A stretch of DNA of 64,000 bases. Source: CAVSUB01 sp963816725. GTDB lineage: Bacteria > Acidobacteriota > Vicinamibacteria > Vicinamibacterales > 2-12-FULL-66-21. Shown here one piece after another: positions 16,288-24,598 of the stretch. Where the stretch lies: NCBI GenBank assembly GCA_963816725.1, contig CAWFMC010000020.1:1-64000 (forward strand), given 5' to 3'. Both the position numbers and the translations under genes were made by a program. The notes under the pieces are model-generated. The model was given only the letters and a program-made list of their open reading frames with translations, had not been told where the DNA came from and made no database searches. Within the stretch, counting starts at the first letter, position 1. Every line of letters begins with the position of its first letter.

Positions 16288-17862
16288 GTGGCCTTCAGTC
16301 CTAGGGGATTGCTGCGGCGTGTGACGCGGCCGGACACCGCGGTCGGCGCCGGCATCCTGGTCAGCCGCTTTGCCGGGCTATTGCGGGTGCGGCTGATCGC
16401 GCGCGAGTTCGGGCAGAACAGCATTGCCGTCGACGCGTTCAACGCCGCCTTCCGGATCCCGAATCTCCTGCAGAACCTGTTTGGCGAAGGCGCGCTGTCC
16501 GGATCGTTCATTCCGGTGCATTCCGCGCTGCGGGCGCGCGGGGAGCACGAGTCCGCGGCGCAGGTGGCGCGAACCTTCTTCGCGCTCCTGACCGGCGGCA
16601 TATCCGTGCTGGTCCTGCTCGGCGTCCTCGCCGCACCGCTGCTGGTGGAGCTCGTGGCGCCGGGGTTCACTGGCGAAAAGCGCGAGCTGGCGGTCCGTCT
16701 CGTCCGGATTCTGTTCCCCGGCGCCGGGATCCTGGTGGCGTCGGCCTGGTGCCTTGGCGTCCTCAACAGCCACGGGCGTTTCCTGCTCGCGTATCTCGCG
16801 CCGGTCGGCTGGAATGCCGCGATGATCGCGACGCTGCTGCTGTTCGGCGGGCGCACGGATCTCGATCAGCTCGCGATCGCGCTGGCGTGGGGCTCGGTCG
16901 CCGGATCGGTGATCCAGTTCGGGGTTCAGGCGCGGCAGGCGTGGACGCTGACCCGCCACGATCTGGCCTTCGGCATCACCGCGCCCGTCCGGCTGGTGGT
17001 GCGAAACTTTATGCCGGTGCTGGTGAGCCGCGGCGCGGTGCAGCTCACCGGCTACATCGACACGATGATCGCCAGCCTGCTGCCCACGGGTGCGGTCACC
17101 GGGCTCACCAACGCGCAGATCCTCTATACGCTGCCGGTCAGCTTGTTCGGCATTGCCATCTCGGCTTCCGAGCTGCCGGCCATGTCGGGGGACGCCGCGC
17201 GCGACCGCGCGCCGGGGGCGCGATTCGAAGCGCTGTCGCGCCGGATCGACGCGGCATTAGAGCGCATGGCGTTTTTCGTCGTGCCGTCGGCGGTCGCCTT
17301 CGCGGCGCTCGGTGACGTTATCGCCGGCGTGTTGCTGCAGACCGGACGCTTCACCGCCGCCGACTCCCGTTACGTCTGGGCGATCCTCGCCGGCTCGTCC
17401 ATCGGCCTCCTGGCGACCACGATGGCGCGGTTGTATTCGGCGGCGCATTACGCGGTGGGTGATACGAAGTCACCGCTGCGGTTCGCCCTGCTCCGTCTCG
17501 TCATCGTGACGACGCTGGGGTATCTGTGCGCGATCGTGCTGCCGCCGGCGCTGCGGATTGCGCCTCACTGGGGCGCCGCCGGCTTGACGTCGTCGGCCGG
17601 CCTGGCCGGATGGATTGAGTTCGTCCTTTTGCGCGCCAGTCTGAACCGGCGGATCGGCGAGACCGGGCTGCCGCGGGCGCACGCGGCGCGGTTGTGGCTG
17701 TCTGCCGCGGGAGCCGGGCTGGCGGCGTTTCTCGTCCGCCGGCTGCTGCCGCCGATTGGGCCCCTCTTTACCGGCGCGATCGTGCTCCCACTCTATGGCG
17801 TGTTGTATCTCGGGCTGGCCGCGGTCAGTGGCGTGCCGATGCCCGGGTTCCGCCGGCGTTGA
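16288..17862 (+). CDS. murJ: lipid II flippase MurJ (MviN)
   Basis: A 524-residue, 14-TM MOP-superfamily flippase that moves lipid II across the inner membrane for peptidoglycan synthesis. Typical features are VSRFAGLLRVRLIAREFG at the N-terminus, DAFNAAFRIPNLLQNLFGEGALSGSF (residues are split here only by quotation), and ELPAMSGDAARD in the central part. I use the GTG at 16288; a GTG at 16321 is a shorter alternative. The frame continues far upstream through the tandem repeat and the SDR gene, which is noncoding in this frame. Confidence 0.93.
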   Translation: MAFSPRGLLRRVTRPDTAVGAGILVSRFAGLLRVRLIAREFGQNSIAVDAFNAAFRIPNLLQNLFGEGALSGSFIPVHSALRARGEHESAAQVARTFFALLTGGISVLVLLGVLAAPLLVELVAPGFTGEKRELAVRLVRILFPGAGILVASAWCLGVLNSHGRFLLAYLAPVGWNAAMIATLLLFGGRTDLDQLAIALAWGSVAGSVIQFGVQARQAWTLTRHDLAFGITAPVRLVVRNFMPVLVSRGAVQLTGYIDTMIASLLPTGAVTGLTNAQILYTLPVSLFGIAISASELPAMSGDAARDRAPGARFEALSRRIDAALERMAFFVVPSAVAFAALGDVIAGVLLQTGRFTAADSRYVWAILAGSSIGLLATTMARLYSAAHYAVGDTKSPLRFALLRLVIVTTLGYLCAIVLPPALRIAPHWGAAGLTSSAGLAGWIEFVLLRASLNRRIGETGLPRAHAARLWLSAAGAGLAAFLVRRLLPPIGPLFTGAIVLPLYGVLYLGLAAVSGVPMPGFRRR

Positions 17863-18003
17863 CGATGTGATCCCCGCGCGCCAGCGGTGCCCGCATCGGA
17901 CGGGCTCCCTCGCCGGGTTGTTTCCGGGAGCTGTGCCGGGCGGACGTCTGGGTTCGTGCGTGGCGCCCAGGCCCGCGGCTCCTGCCTCAGTGGCCGGGCG
18001 CGG

Positions 18004-18735
18004 CTATGCGGTCCAGCCGCCGTCGATGATGTGGATGTGTCCGGTGGTGTAGGTCGCGGTCGCGAGATACACGACGAGATCGGCGATCTCGTTCGGGCTG
18101 CCGATGCGGCCAATCGGCTGGCGCGCAACGAACGCGGCGCGGGCCGCCTCGTAATCCCCCTGCGCGCGCAGGCGGTCCTGCAGTGACGGGGAATCCACCG
18201 TCCCCGGGCAGATCGCGTTGCAGCGAATGCCTTTCGCCACGAAGTCCGCGGCGATCGCCTTGGTCAGGCCGATCACGGCGGCCTTGGTGGTCGAATACGC
18301 GAAGCGGTTCGGCACCCCTTTGACGCTGCTGGCGACGGACGACATGTTGATGATCGCCCCGTCGCCGCGCGCCAGCATCCCGGGGAGCACCGCCTTGATC
18401 GTCCGTACCATCGACTTCACGTTGAGGTCGATGGCCATGTCGAAATCGTCGAAGGTCGCCTCCAGCACCGTCCCGCTATGGACGATACCGGCGCAGTTCA
18501 CCAGGATGTCGATCGGGCCGGCCTGGTCGGCGAGCCGGGTCACGGCGCTCGCATCGAGCACGTCGAGCACCTGCGCCTCCAGGCTCGAGATGCCGCGCAG
18601 CTCCGCCAGCTTCGCCTCGTTGATGTCGGTGGCGATGACCCGGGCGCCAGCCGCCGCCAGCCGCTCGGCGGACGCCCGCCCGATGCCCTGTGCCGCCGCC
18701 GTGACCAGCGCCGTTTTGCCTGACAGATCGCGCAC
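18004..18735 (-). CDS. SDR, DHRS6/BDH2-like (hydroxybutyrate or ketodeoxyfuconate dehydrogenase)
   Basis: A 243-residue SDR with TAAAQGIGRA (cofactor loop), ATDINEAKLAEL with Asp after strand 2 (NAD preference), NCAGIVHSGTV, INMSSVASSVKGV (catalytic Ser), YSTTKAAVIGLTK (Tyr/Lys) and CPGTVDSPSLQ. These blocks closely follow the DHRS6/BDH2 type, whose bacterial members are annotated as 3-hydroxybutyrate or 2-keto-3-deoxy-L-fuconate dehydrogenases. The start is the GTG at 18735; the frame beyond it runs antisense to the sensor kinase. No fucose-pathway neighbours are visible, so the substrate is undecided. Confidence 0.88.
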   Translation of the reverse strand: MRDLSGKTALVTAAAQGIGRASAERLAAAGARVIATDINEAKLAELRGISSLEAQVLDVLDASAVTRLADQAGPIDILVNCAGIVHSGTVLEATFDDFDMAIDLNVKSMVRTIKAVLPGMLARGDGAIINMSSVASSVKGVPNRFAYSTTKAAVIGLTKAIAADFVAKGIRCNAICPGTVDSPSLQDRLRAQGDYEAARAAFVARQPIGRIGSPNEIADLVVYLATATYTTGHIHIIDGGWTA

Positions 18736-18795
18736 GGCGGAACTATATCGCGGTGCCCGGCGTCGCGATATAGCCGCAGGGCCGTGGGTTTCAGC

Positions 18796-18832
18796 TTGCA
18801 ATCCTTGAACCCTGGACGCTGAACCCTTGAAT
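18796..18832. repeat. short degenerate array of TGAACC-type units
   Basis: Three imperfect copies of CCTTGAACC/GCTGAACCC lie between the divergent SDR and sensor-kinase genes. The unit is the same family as at 8398 and, in reverse complement, at 50561. Confidence 0.55.
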
Positions 18833-18882
18833 GCCCCCGAGCTGCCGTGTAGGATCGTCGGCGGGATTTCTCCCTTCTCAAC

Positions 18883-20088
18883 ATGCCTGTTACTACGGTC
18901 GGCGACTTCGGGCGCTTGATTGGCGCCCGCATGCGGGCGGATCACGAGTCGCTGGCACGCCGGTGGCTCGTGCGGCTGAACGAGCTGTTGCCGGTCGCCG
19001 CCAACGAAGTGTTCCCATCGCAGGCGTTGCTGGATCACATTCCGTCGCTGATCCAGGAGATTGCCGACTACCTGGAGGACACGGACGCCGACGAGTTCGC
19101 CGCCAACACGTTCGTGGTGGACAAGGCGCGCGAACTGGGCGAGCTGCGCTACGAGCAGCGGGCGTCGGTCCACCAGCTGCTGCGTGAATACCGGGTGCTC
19201 GGATCGATCCTGGTGACGTTTGTCGAGCAGGAGACGCGGCCGCTGGTCAGCGTCGCGCCGATCGAGGTGATTGCGGTGCTGGGGCGGGTGGCGCAGGCGG
19301 TTGGCGTGCTGCAGCAGACCACCATCGAGACCTTCATCGCCAAGTACACCGCGCGCATCGACGATCAGACGCGGCGGCTCGAGAACTTCAACCGGATGGT
19401 CAGCCACGAGCTGCGGCAGCCGATCGGCGCGCTGCAGTTTGCGCTCAAGCTGTCGGACGACTGCGAGGACCATGAGGCGCGGGCCGGGTATCGGGAGGTC
19501 ATCGAGCGCAATCTCACACGGCTGGTGCGGCTGACCGACCAGCTCGCGATGATGTCGCGGCTGAAGGCGTCCGCCGACAACACGCAGACCCAGCACCTGC
19601 CGCTCGAGCTCGTCGCCCGCGAGGTGGCGCGGCAGTTGAGCGACATGGCGGAACGACGGGGCGTGGAGATCGTGATCGACAGCGACCTGCCGGTCCTCCA
19701 GGTCGACGTCGCGGCGGTGGAGCTGATTCTCGTCAACCTGGTCTCGAACGCGATCAAGTACTCGGATGCAACCAAGCCGCGGCGCGTCGTGGAGCTGGGT
19801 GGCGAGTCGCGGGCCGAGGCCTGCGTCATCCGCGTGCGCGACAACGGGGTCGGGATCGCCCCCGAGCACCTGCCGCGGATCTTCGAGCGTGCCTACCGCG
19901 CCCACGCGGATCGGGACGAGGAGCTTGGCACCGACGGCTTCGGCCTGGGCCTGGCGATCGTGCGTGACTGCGTCGCCGATCAGGGCGGGCAGGTCACCGT
20001 CGACTCGGTCCTGGGCGAGGGGGCGACGTTCACCGTCACGCTCCCGAGCAATCCCGGGCTTGCGCCGGCCTCCGAGCGCCCGCTATAA
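18883..20088 (+). CDS. sensor histidine kinase with RsbRD-like N-terminal domain
   Basis: A 401-residue cytoplasmic histidine kinase. Residues 1-150 resemble the RsbRD-type sensory domain (RADHESLARRWLVRL). The H-box is FNRMVSHELRQPIGALQ, followed by a HATPase_c domain with the N-box LVNLVSNAIKYS, the G1 box DNGVGIAPEHLPRIF and the G2 box GFGLGLAIV. No transmembrane segment is visible, and no response regulator is adjacent, so it is an orphan kinase here. The stop codon overlaps a TATAAT hexamer that fits the promoter of the downstream tRNA. Confidence 0.92.
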   Translation: MPVTTVGDFGRLIGARMRADHESLARRWLVRLNELLPVAANEVFPSQALLDHIPSLIQEIADYLEDTDADEFAANTFVVDKARELGELRYEQRASVHQLLREYRVLGSILVTFVEQETRPLVSVAPIEVIAVLGRVAQAVGVLQQTTIETFIAKYTARIDDQTRRLENFNRMVSHELRQPIGALQFALKLSDDCEDHEARAGYREVIERNLTRLVRLTDQLAMMSRLKASADNTQTQHLPLELVAREVARQLSDMAERRGVEIVIDSDLPVLQVDVAAVELILVNLVSNAIKYSDATKPRRVVELGGESRAEACVIRVRDNGVGIAPEHLPRIFERAYRAHADRDEELGTDGFGLGLAIVRDCVADQGGQVTVDSVLGEGATFTVTLPSNPGLAPASERPL

Positions 20089-20089
20089 T
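20060..20089 (+). promoter_or_regulatory. putative sigma-70-type promoter for tRNA-Lys
   Basis: TTGCGC at 20060-20065 and a perfect TATAAT at 20084-20089 are separated by 18 bp. The -10 box overlaps the TAA stop of the sensor kinase, and the tRNA begins 52 bp further on. Confidence 0.5.
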
Positions 20090-20141
20090 CTGGTGTTCGC
20101 CGCGTCGCCGTTCCGGCGGCGGTGCGGTGCATCCCTGGTGT

Positions 20142-20217
20142 GGGCCGCTAGCTCAATTGGCAGAGCAGCAGACTCTTAATCTGCGGGTTGTAGGTTCGAT
20201 TCCTACGCGGCTCACCA
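20142..20217 (+). tRNA. tRNA-Lys(CTT)
   Basis: A 76-nt cloverleaf with the 3' CCA encoded. The acceptor stem pairs GGGCCGC with GCGGCTC (one G-U). The anticodon stem-loop is GCAGA-CTCTTAA-TCTGC, giving anticodon CTT. The T arm has GGTTCGATTCC-type bases, and the discriminator base is A. It reads AAG codons. Confidence 0.97.
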
Positions 20218-20366
20218 CTTTTCTTAACAAAATCTCACGTTTCGAGCGTGCTCAGGTAAGCTGACACACTGACGGATGGACACCTCTGGATTCATTCGGG
20301 GCATTCGTGGCTGAAGTATCGATCGCGCCGCGCACGTCATGTGCGGCAGGGTTGAAGGAGCGAACC

Positions 20367-20570
20367 GTGACAGGAACAATTCGTACGCTGAGAGTGGACA
20401 AGGGATTCGGCTTCATCAAGGACGACAAGGGGCAGGAATACTTCTTTCATCAGAGCGCCATCCAGGGGGAAGGGATCGCTGATCTGCGAGAGGGCGACAG
20501 CGTGGAGTTCGAGGTTGGGGAGGGTCCCAAAGGTCCGCGAGCCGAGAACGTCCGACGCACCTCGACGTAG
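20367..20570 (+). CDS. cold-shock domain protein (CspA family)
   Basis: A 67-residue single-stranded nucleic-acid-binding beta barrel. The RNP1 motif is KGFGFIK (residues 12-18) and RNP2 is YFFHQSAI. The start is the GTG at 20367 with GAAGGAG 6 bp upstream; the open frame further upstream adds residues not found in the family. A small GGACC-GAGC-GGTCC hairpin follows the stop. Expected roles are RNA chaperoning and antitermination during cold or growth transitions. Confidence 0.95.
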   Translation: MTGTIRTLRVDKGFGFIKDDKGQEYFFHQSAIQGEGIADLREGDSVEFEVGEGPKGPRAENVRRTST

Positions 20571-20941
20571 TGCAATCGTGCGAGGACCGAGCGGTCCCCA
20601 CTCATCGCGTTGGTCGCCGACGGCACGACCGACCCGGCGCGACAAGGCGTGGGGACTGCTCGGCGCACCATCGGCGCCGGATGAATCGGACATATCGAGA
20701 CGGCCGTCCTCGAACTTCGTCATGGTCAGGCGGCCTTGCAGGTCCGTAACGAACTGCCGCTTCTGCAGCAGCTCGCCCGCCGCAGCCCATTAACCGCGAA
20801 TCCGGTTTCGGAAAAAGAGTCGTTGGCCAACTCCAACACGACCGCTAGACCTGCTCCCCCGTGAAGTGCCGGCAGAATCACGCCAAGCAGCGCATCAACA
20901 TCATCGACAGGACGAGTTCCTCGCCAGTCGTCCGTCCTGCT
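20571..20941. other. 370-bp stretch with no intact gene; possible gene remnant
   Basis: No complete gene is visible. On the minus strand, around 20690-20790, a frame reads LLQKRQFVTDLQGR and then LTMTKFEDGRLDMS, which looks protein-like but has no start and runs into unrelated sequence. I treat it as a possible C-terminal remnant of an unidentified gene. It adjoins the decayed toxin-antitoxin pair, so this whole interval to 21430 appears to be eroding DNA. Confidence 0.4.
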
Positions 20942-21076
20942 TCAGCGAGCGGCCTCAGGTTCAAAGATGATCCGAAGTCGCGTGCGGGTCGCTTGAGCGA
21001 AGCGCTCTAACGCATCCGTCGAGGGTCGGACTTTGCCACCTTCGATACGCGCGATGTAGGACTGTGAGGTCTTCAT
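20942..21076 (-). pseudogene. remnant of HigA-like XRE antitoxin
   Basis: A 44-codon frame encodes only the end of a helix-turn-helix antitoxin: SQSYIARIEGGKVRPSTD (recognition helix region) followed by LERFAQATRTRLRI. A typical N-terminal part, RWRKDADYKAAYDALDEEF, is readable just upstream in another frame and stops at 21073. The middle of the protein (the first helix of the HTH) is missing and the frames do not match, so an internal deletion with frameshift has broken the gene. The toxin remnant overlaps the 5' side. Confidence 0.65.
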
Positions 21077-21085
21077 TCGAACTCC

Positions 21086-21376
21086 TCATCTAGCGCGTCG
21101 TACGCTGCCTTGTAATCGGCGTCCTTCCTCCAACGACGCTGCTGGCGGGGTCTTCTCGGTGTTCTTCATGAAGGCTCTGAGGATCACGACGCGCTGCTCT
21201 CTCGCTGTGACGTACAGCGCACGTGCGATGCCGGCTTTCCCCTTGAGCCGAATCTCCCAGAGTTGGCCGCGGATGTGGCGGACGTGCGGTTCTTTCGCGT
21301 TGAGCACGCCTACGGATTCGATCAACTCCGAGATTCGAACCAGCCGCGCCCGCATGTCCGCCGGCAATGCCTCCAT
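21086..21376 (-). pseudogene. HigB/RelE-type (Gp49-like) toxin, probably N-terminally truncated
   Basis: The frame encodes EALPADMRARLVRISELI, then PHVRHIRGQLWEIRLKG and IARALYVTAREQRVVILRAF, ending KNTEKTP, the signature of Gp49-like HigB toxins (PF05973) that cleave mRNA on ribosomes. The family usually starts about 12-15 residues earlier; here a TGA lies three codons upstream of the first ATG, so the N-terminal strand is missing. The C-terminus after KTPP also differs from the usual form. With the adjacent antitoxin broken, a functional RNase would be harmful, which supports inactivity. Confidence 0.6.
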
Positions 21377-21433
21377 CGCACTCGCTCACGCCTTGCGCGG
21401 CTGCATCCCACGAATTGGCGCGACGTGCAGTGG

Positions 21434-22567
21434 CTATTTGGTGTCGAGATGCTGCAGCCGCGACAGATCCGGCAGGCTCTGGCTCAGCAAGATCAGCTCG
21501 TCGCCCTCCCGCAACGGTCCGGCCTCGCCGCCAACCGGGTTGAGCATCATGGCGTCGCCACGATACACCCCGATGAGCAGGCATGCCTTCATGGCCGTGC
21601 GATCCGGCAGGAACACGTTGGCGGCGGCAATGAAATCCATCCCGACCAACGGGGCAGGCACCGGCACCAGATACATCTCGTTGGCATCGCGGCGCACCGA
21701 CAGCAGTTCCTGATACACCCTGGTCATGCCATGAAAGAGGGAGGCACGTGCCATCAGCCGCAATCCGAAGTCGGCGGCCGAGATCACCTCGTCGGCACCC
21801 GCCTTGCGCATGTGCGGCCGGTACTTCGGATCCTGGCACTCGGCCACGATGTTCGGCTGGCGTTCCTGATCGCAGACGTTCTTGACGGCAATGCAGCACA
21901 CGATGGTCTTGCCGTCGGCGTGCTGCGCCTGGCGCTCATCCGACAAAATGACGACCGAATGCGCTTGCGCAGCCTTGGCGCGGCGCAGGATGACATCGCT
22001 GGCCGGGTCACCTTTGACGATATAGACGTCACTGAAGGCGCCTTCATCCTGTTTGTCAGGCAGCACGACGTCGTCGGGCGTGTCGTGAACGATGACGACC
22101 GGCCGTTTGTCGATGACGATATCGCTGTGCACTTCGCGTATCCAGTCCGGTGCTCGCGGCGACCAGTTGCACAGCACCAGATGGCCAGACATTTCGACCT
22201 TTGTCAACTCACGACTCCTTAGTGAACGTTCGATCAGAATCGACGCCACGCTGGCCGTGAACAAGCCGGCCAGGGCCACGCCAACGACAAGCACGACGGA
22301 CACGACCAGCCGGCCGATCGGAGAGTTGGGCGCCGTGTTGAGTCCGCTGAACAGCGTGACCCAGACGTTCCACAGAGACTCGCGCCAGGTCGCGAACGCG
22401 GCATTCGTGCCACGCTCCGCGTAGTAGAGCCCTGTCCCGCTGACGAACCAGATCACCACGATGGCGGTCAGAACCTTCCAGACCTGGTGACGGTTCCACG
22501 CCCTCAGCATGCGCAGCACGCTGGCGCGCCACGACAGCTTGTCGCGACCTCCCGCGCGTTCAGTCAC
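21434..22567 (-). CDS. two-TM channel-like protein with TrkA-N/RCK domains, no GYG filter
   Basis: A 377-residue protein. TM1 is at about residues 30-50, a pore-helix-like segment at 61-72, TM2 at 86-113 (VVGVALAGLFTASVASILI), then a cytoplasmic Rossmann-like region (LVLCNWSPRAPDWI, 131-144) and a TrkA-C-like end (MKACLLIGVYRGD ... PLREGDELILLSQS). This is the layout of a ligand-gated potassium channel. However, where TVGYGD is expected the sequence is TLFSGLNTAP (71-80), so potassium selectivity is doubtful. It resembles CASTOR/POLLUX-like relatives. The start is a GTG at 22567. Confidence 0.8.
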   Translation of the reverse strand: MTERAGGRDKLSWRASVLRMLRAWNRHQVWKVLTAIVVIWFVSGTGLYYAERGTNAAFATWRESLWNVWVTLFSGLNTAPNSPIGRLVVSVVLVVGVALAGLFTASVASILIERSLRSRELTKVEMSGHLVLCNWSPRAPDWIREVHSDIVIDKRPVVIVHDTPDDVVLPDKQDEGAFSDVYIVKGDPASDVILRRAKAAQAHSVVILSDERQAQHADGKTIVCCIAVKNVCDQERQPNIVAECQDPKYRPHMRKAGADEVISAADFGLRLMARASLFHGMTRVYQELLSVRRDANEMYLVPVPAPLVGMDFIAAANVFLPDRTAMKACLLIGVYRGDAMMLNPVGGEAGPLREGDELILLSQSLPDLSRLQHLDTK

Positions 22568-22941
22568 GGCCGAGCCTCGGCGCCGCAGCGATAACTCGTG
22601 TCATTCCGTGTGTACAAGGCTGTCACGCGAGCAGCAGATCCTTTCGAGGTGGTCGTCCGATTGCAACCGCGCGCGGTGGCCACGCTCGCCTCCATCCGAT
22701 GCGGCGTGGAACTTCCCGATGCTGAGGTCGGCGCGGTTGCTGACCGCTCGACCCAGCTTATGGCAGATCTCCCGGCCGATCACGTTGGGGTGTTGGTCAC
22801 TAGCCTCAACCGCTCGACCTGCGCAGCCACACAATCGGTTGCTCCTGCGCGGCAGGTCGTGCACGCGGCGACCGGCGTTCTGTGCAACGCTCGAACCGCC
22901 GCAGGTGCTCTCAGCCGTCTACCCTCGCGGGCGTGAGTCAC
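22568..22941. other. 370-bp gap with no convincing gene
   Basis: It lies upstream of the channel gene and downstream of the amidohydrolase. A plus-strand frame at 22598-22936 (112 codons) is open, but it has no Shine-Dalgarno, no recognisable domain and an amino-acid mix like a random high-GC frame. I see no promoter, hairpin or repeat that stands out. Confidence 0.5.
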
Positions 22942-23931
22942 TCACTGCATGTACGGCGGCGTGTTGTTGGCAATGCGCTCGAACTCGTCCTCGGTCAGCG
23001 GCAACAGCTTGTGCATCGCCGTCCACGCGCCGCCTGGCGTGGCAGCAGGCGTCGCGGCATCGGAGCCGAACAGAACCCGGCCTGGCACTCGCCTGATCGC
23101 CATGGCCCAACGCTGCGCATTGTCGGCAGTCGGAGGCTCGGCCACAGTCGCATCCAAATACAAATGGCGTGTTCGCGGGTCGTTCTTCGCCATCGCGTCG
23201 ACGAACACTTCGAGGGCCTGCTGAGCGCCTTCGTCCTGCGGCGATCCGGCGCCCGCCAGGTGCGCGACTTGCACGACAACGTCCGGCGCCGCCGGCAGGA
23301 GCTCGTTAAGGAAAATCAACGCCTCCTCGCGCCCCCACGGCAAGTTCACTGTGACCGACGCGCGCACGTGTGCCACGATTGCCATCCCGCGGTCGTTCGC
23401 TGCCCGAAAGACCCCTCGCACGCGGGCGATGTGTTCGGGATTGTGGTAGTCGACGACGGAGTTGCCGAAGTGCAGTTTGAGGCCGCGGCGAAGGTTCGGA
23501 TCGGCGGCACAGCGGGCCAGCTCCTGGAGCGCGTAGTCCTTCAACGGGTTCAGCCCGCAGAATCCGACCAGACGGTCCGGGAACTGAGCGACCTGTTTGC
23601 TGGTCCAGTCATTGTCGCGTTTGAGCTTCTCTGCGGCGTGGTCGGCCTTTCGAGAAGGCTGCTCGAAGATGTAGGCCGTCGACAGGACGACGGCTCGCTT
23701 GATGCCTGCCGCGTCGAGCTGCTCGATCAGGTCGCCGGCTGTTCGCGCCTTCACCGCGGCCACCGGCGGCGTCGTCGTCATCAGTGCGGCGAGCTCGGGG
23801 CTGAACAGGTGCTGATGGTGGTCGGCGATGGGGACCGTCGGCTTCTTGTGAGGACGTTCTTGCGCCGGCGGTTGGGCGAATGCGAGCCAGCCCAAAGTGA
23901 AGACCATTGCGCTTGCCAGTCGAGTCTGCAT
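22942..23931 (-). CDS. exported amidohydrolase (Amidohydro_2 family)
   Basis: A 329-residue TIM-barrel metallohydrolase with a signal peptide (residues 4-19). Metal-site elements are ADHHQHLF (His-x-His, about 36-43), GLKLHFGN (Lys/His on strand 4-5), IVAHVRAS and FGSDA (the conserved Asp near the end). Enzymes of this family decarboxylate or hydrolyse cyclic or aromatic compounds; an exported form suggests a lactonase-type or scavenging role, but the substrate is not predictable. The 500-bp gene downstream starts after a large gap in coding phase, so co-transcription is uncertain. Confidence 0.85.
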   Translation of the reverse strand: MQTRLASAMVFTLGWLAFAQPPAQERPHKKPTVPIADHHQHLFSPELAALMTTTPPVAAVKARTAGDLIEQLDAAGIKRAVVLSTAYIFEQPSRKADHAAEKLKRDNDWTSKQVAQFPDRLVGFCGLNPLKDYALQELARCAADPNLRRGLKLHFGNSVVDYHNPEHIARVRGVFRAANDRGMAIVAHVRASVTVNLPWGREEALIFLNELLPAAPDVVVQVAHLAGAGSPQDEGAQQALEVFVDAMAKNDPRTRHLYLDATVAEPPTADNAQRWAMAIRRVPGRVLFGSDAATPAATPGGAWTAMHKLLPLTEDEFERIANNTPPYMQ

Positions 23932-23947
23932 GGTCGGCAGCCCGTGC

Positions 23948-24448
23948 TTACCGGAAGGCCAGGCTCTGGAGGAACTGGTCGAATGCAGCGCCGGCTTTGT
24001 CGATGGTTGCCGCCGGGCCGGTCAGCTTGATGAAGTAGGGCCCCTTCCCTGTCTCCACGACGGTCGCGCGCATTCGAAACGCAGGCTTGTTGTGGCGTTC
24101 CGTCGAACCCGGAGTCACCTCGGCGACGTAGGTGCCGCTGACATCGAGGCTGGTGAGCGTCAGACCATTGACGACGGAGGATGTGCGGATCGGAGCCTTC
24201 GCGGATTCGAACTGCGATGTCCAGCGTTGAAGGTTCGCTTCGACGCTCCCCCCGCCGCCGCCGAAGTAGTAGACGATCAACTCGCCATCTTCGGGGTCGC
24301 CCGGTGCCCTCGGCACGACGAACTCGGCCACCCGCATCGAGCTGGCCGGCGCGCGCCCGGTCCATGCGGCCGGCGTGGTGAAGGTCAATGTGCCCGCTTG
24401 GCCGGTATGCGTCGCGAGCACCACGCTGATAAGCAGGACGGGAAGCAT
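23948..24448 (-). CDS. exported conserved hypothetical protein
   Basis: A 166-residue product; the ATG at 24448 opens a short signal peptide (MLPVLLISVVLATHTGQAG). The longer open frame upstream is not coding. Conserved-looking blocks are TTPAAWTGRAPASSMRVAEF, PGDPEDGELIVYYFG, LDVSGTYVAEVTPG and VVETGKGPYFIKLTGPA. The pattern suggests a soluble periplasmic beta-sandwich domain; I recognise it only as a hypothetical family. It precedes the amidohydrolase by 16 bp on the same strand, so the two probably form an operon. Confidence 0.75.
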   Translation of the reverse strand: MLPVLLISVVLATHTGQAGTLTFTTPAAWTGRAPASSMRVAEFVVPRAPGDPEDGELIVYYFGGGGGSVEANLQRWTSQFESAKAPIRTSSVVNGLTLTSLDVSGTYVAEVTPGSTERHNKPAFRMRATVVETGKGPYFIKLTGPAATIDKAGAAFDQFLQSLAFR

Positions 24449-24598
24449 CCCGCCAATCTTAGCCGCTTCAGCCCACCGCGTGCTCGCGATCGAACCGCCT
24501 CCCCGTCCGCGGCCAGACGGCCTGCGCGGGCAGTTGCGACATAGCGCCGCTCCCCGCGGTTCTGAGCGACAATCGCAGCAACCAGAAGGAGACTCACC

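Noticed and set aside
22598..22936. 112-codon plus-strand frame
   Set aside because: No Shine-Dalgarno, no domain, composition like an untranslated high-GC frame.
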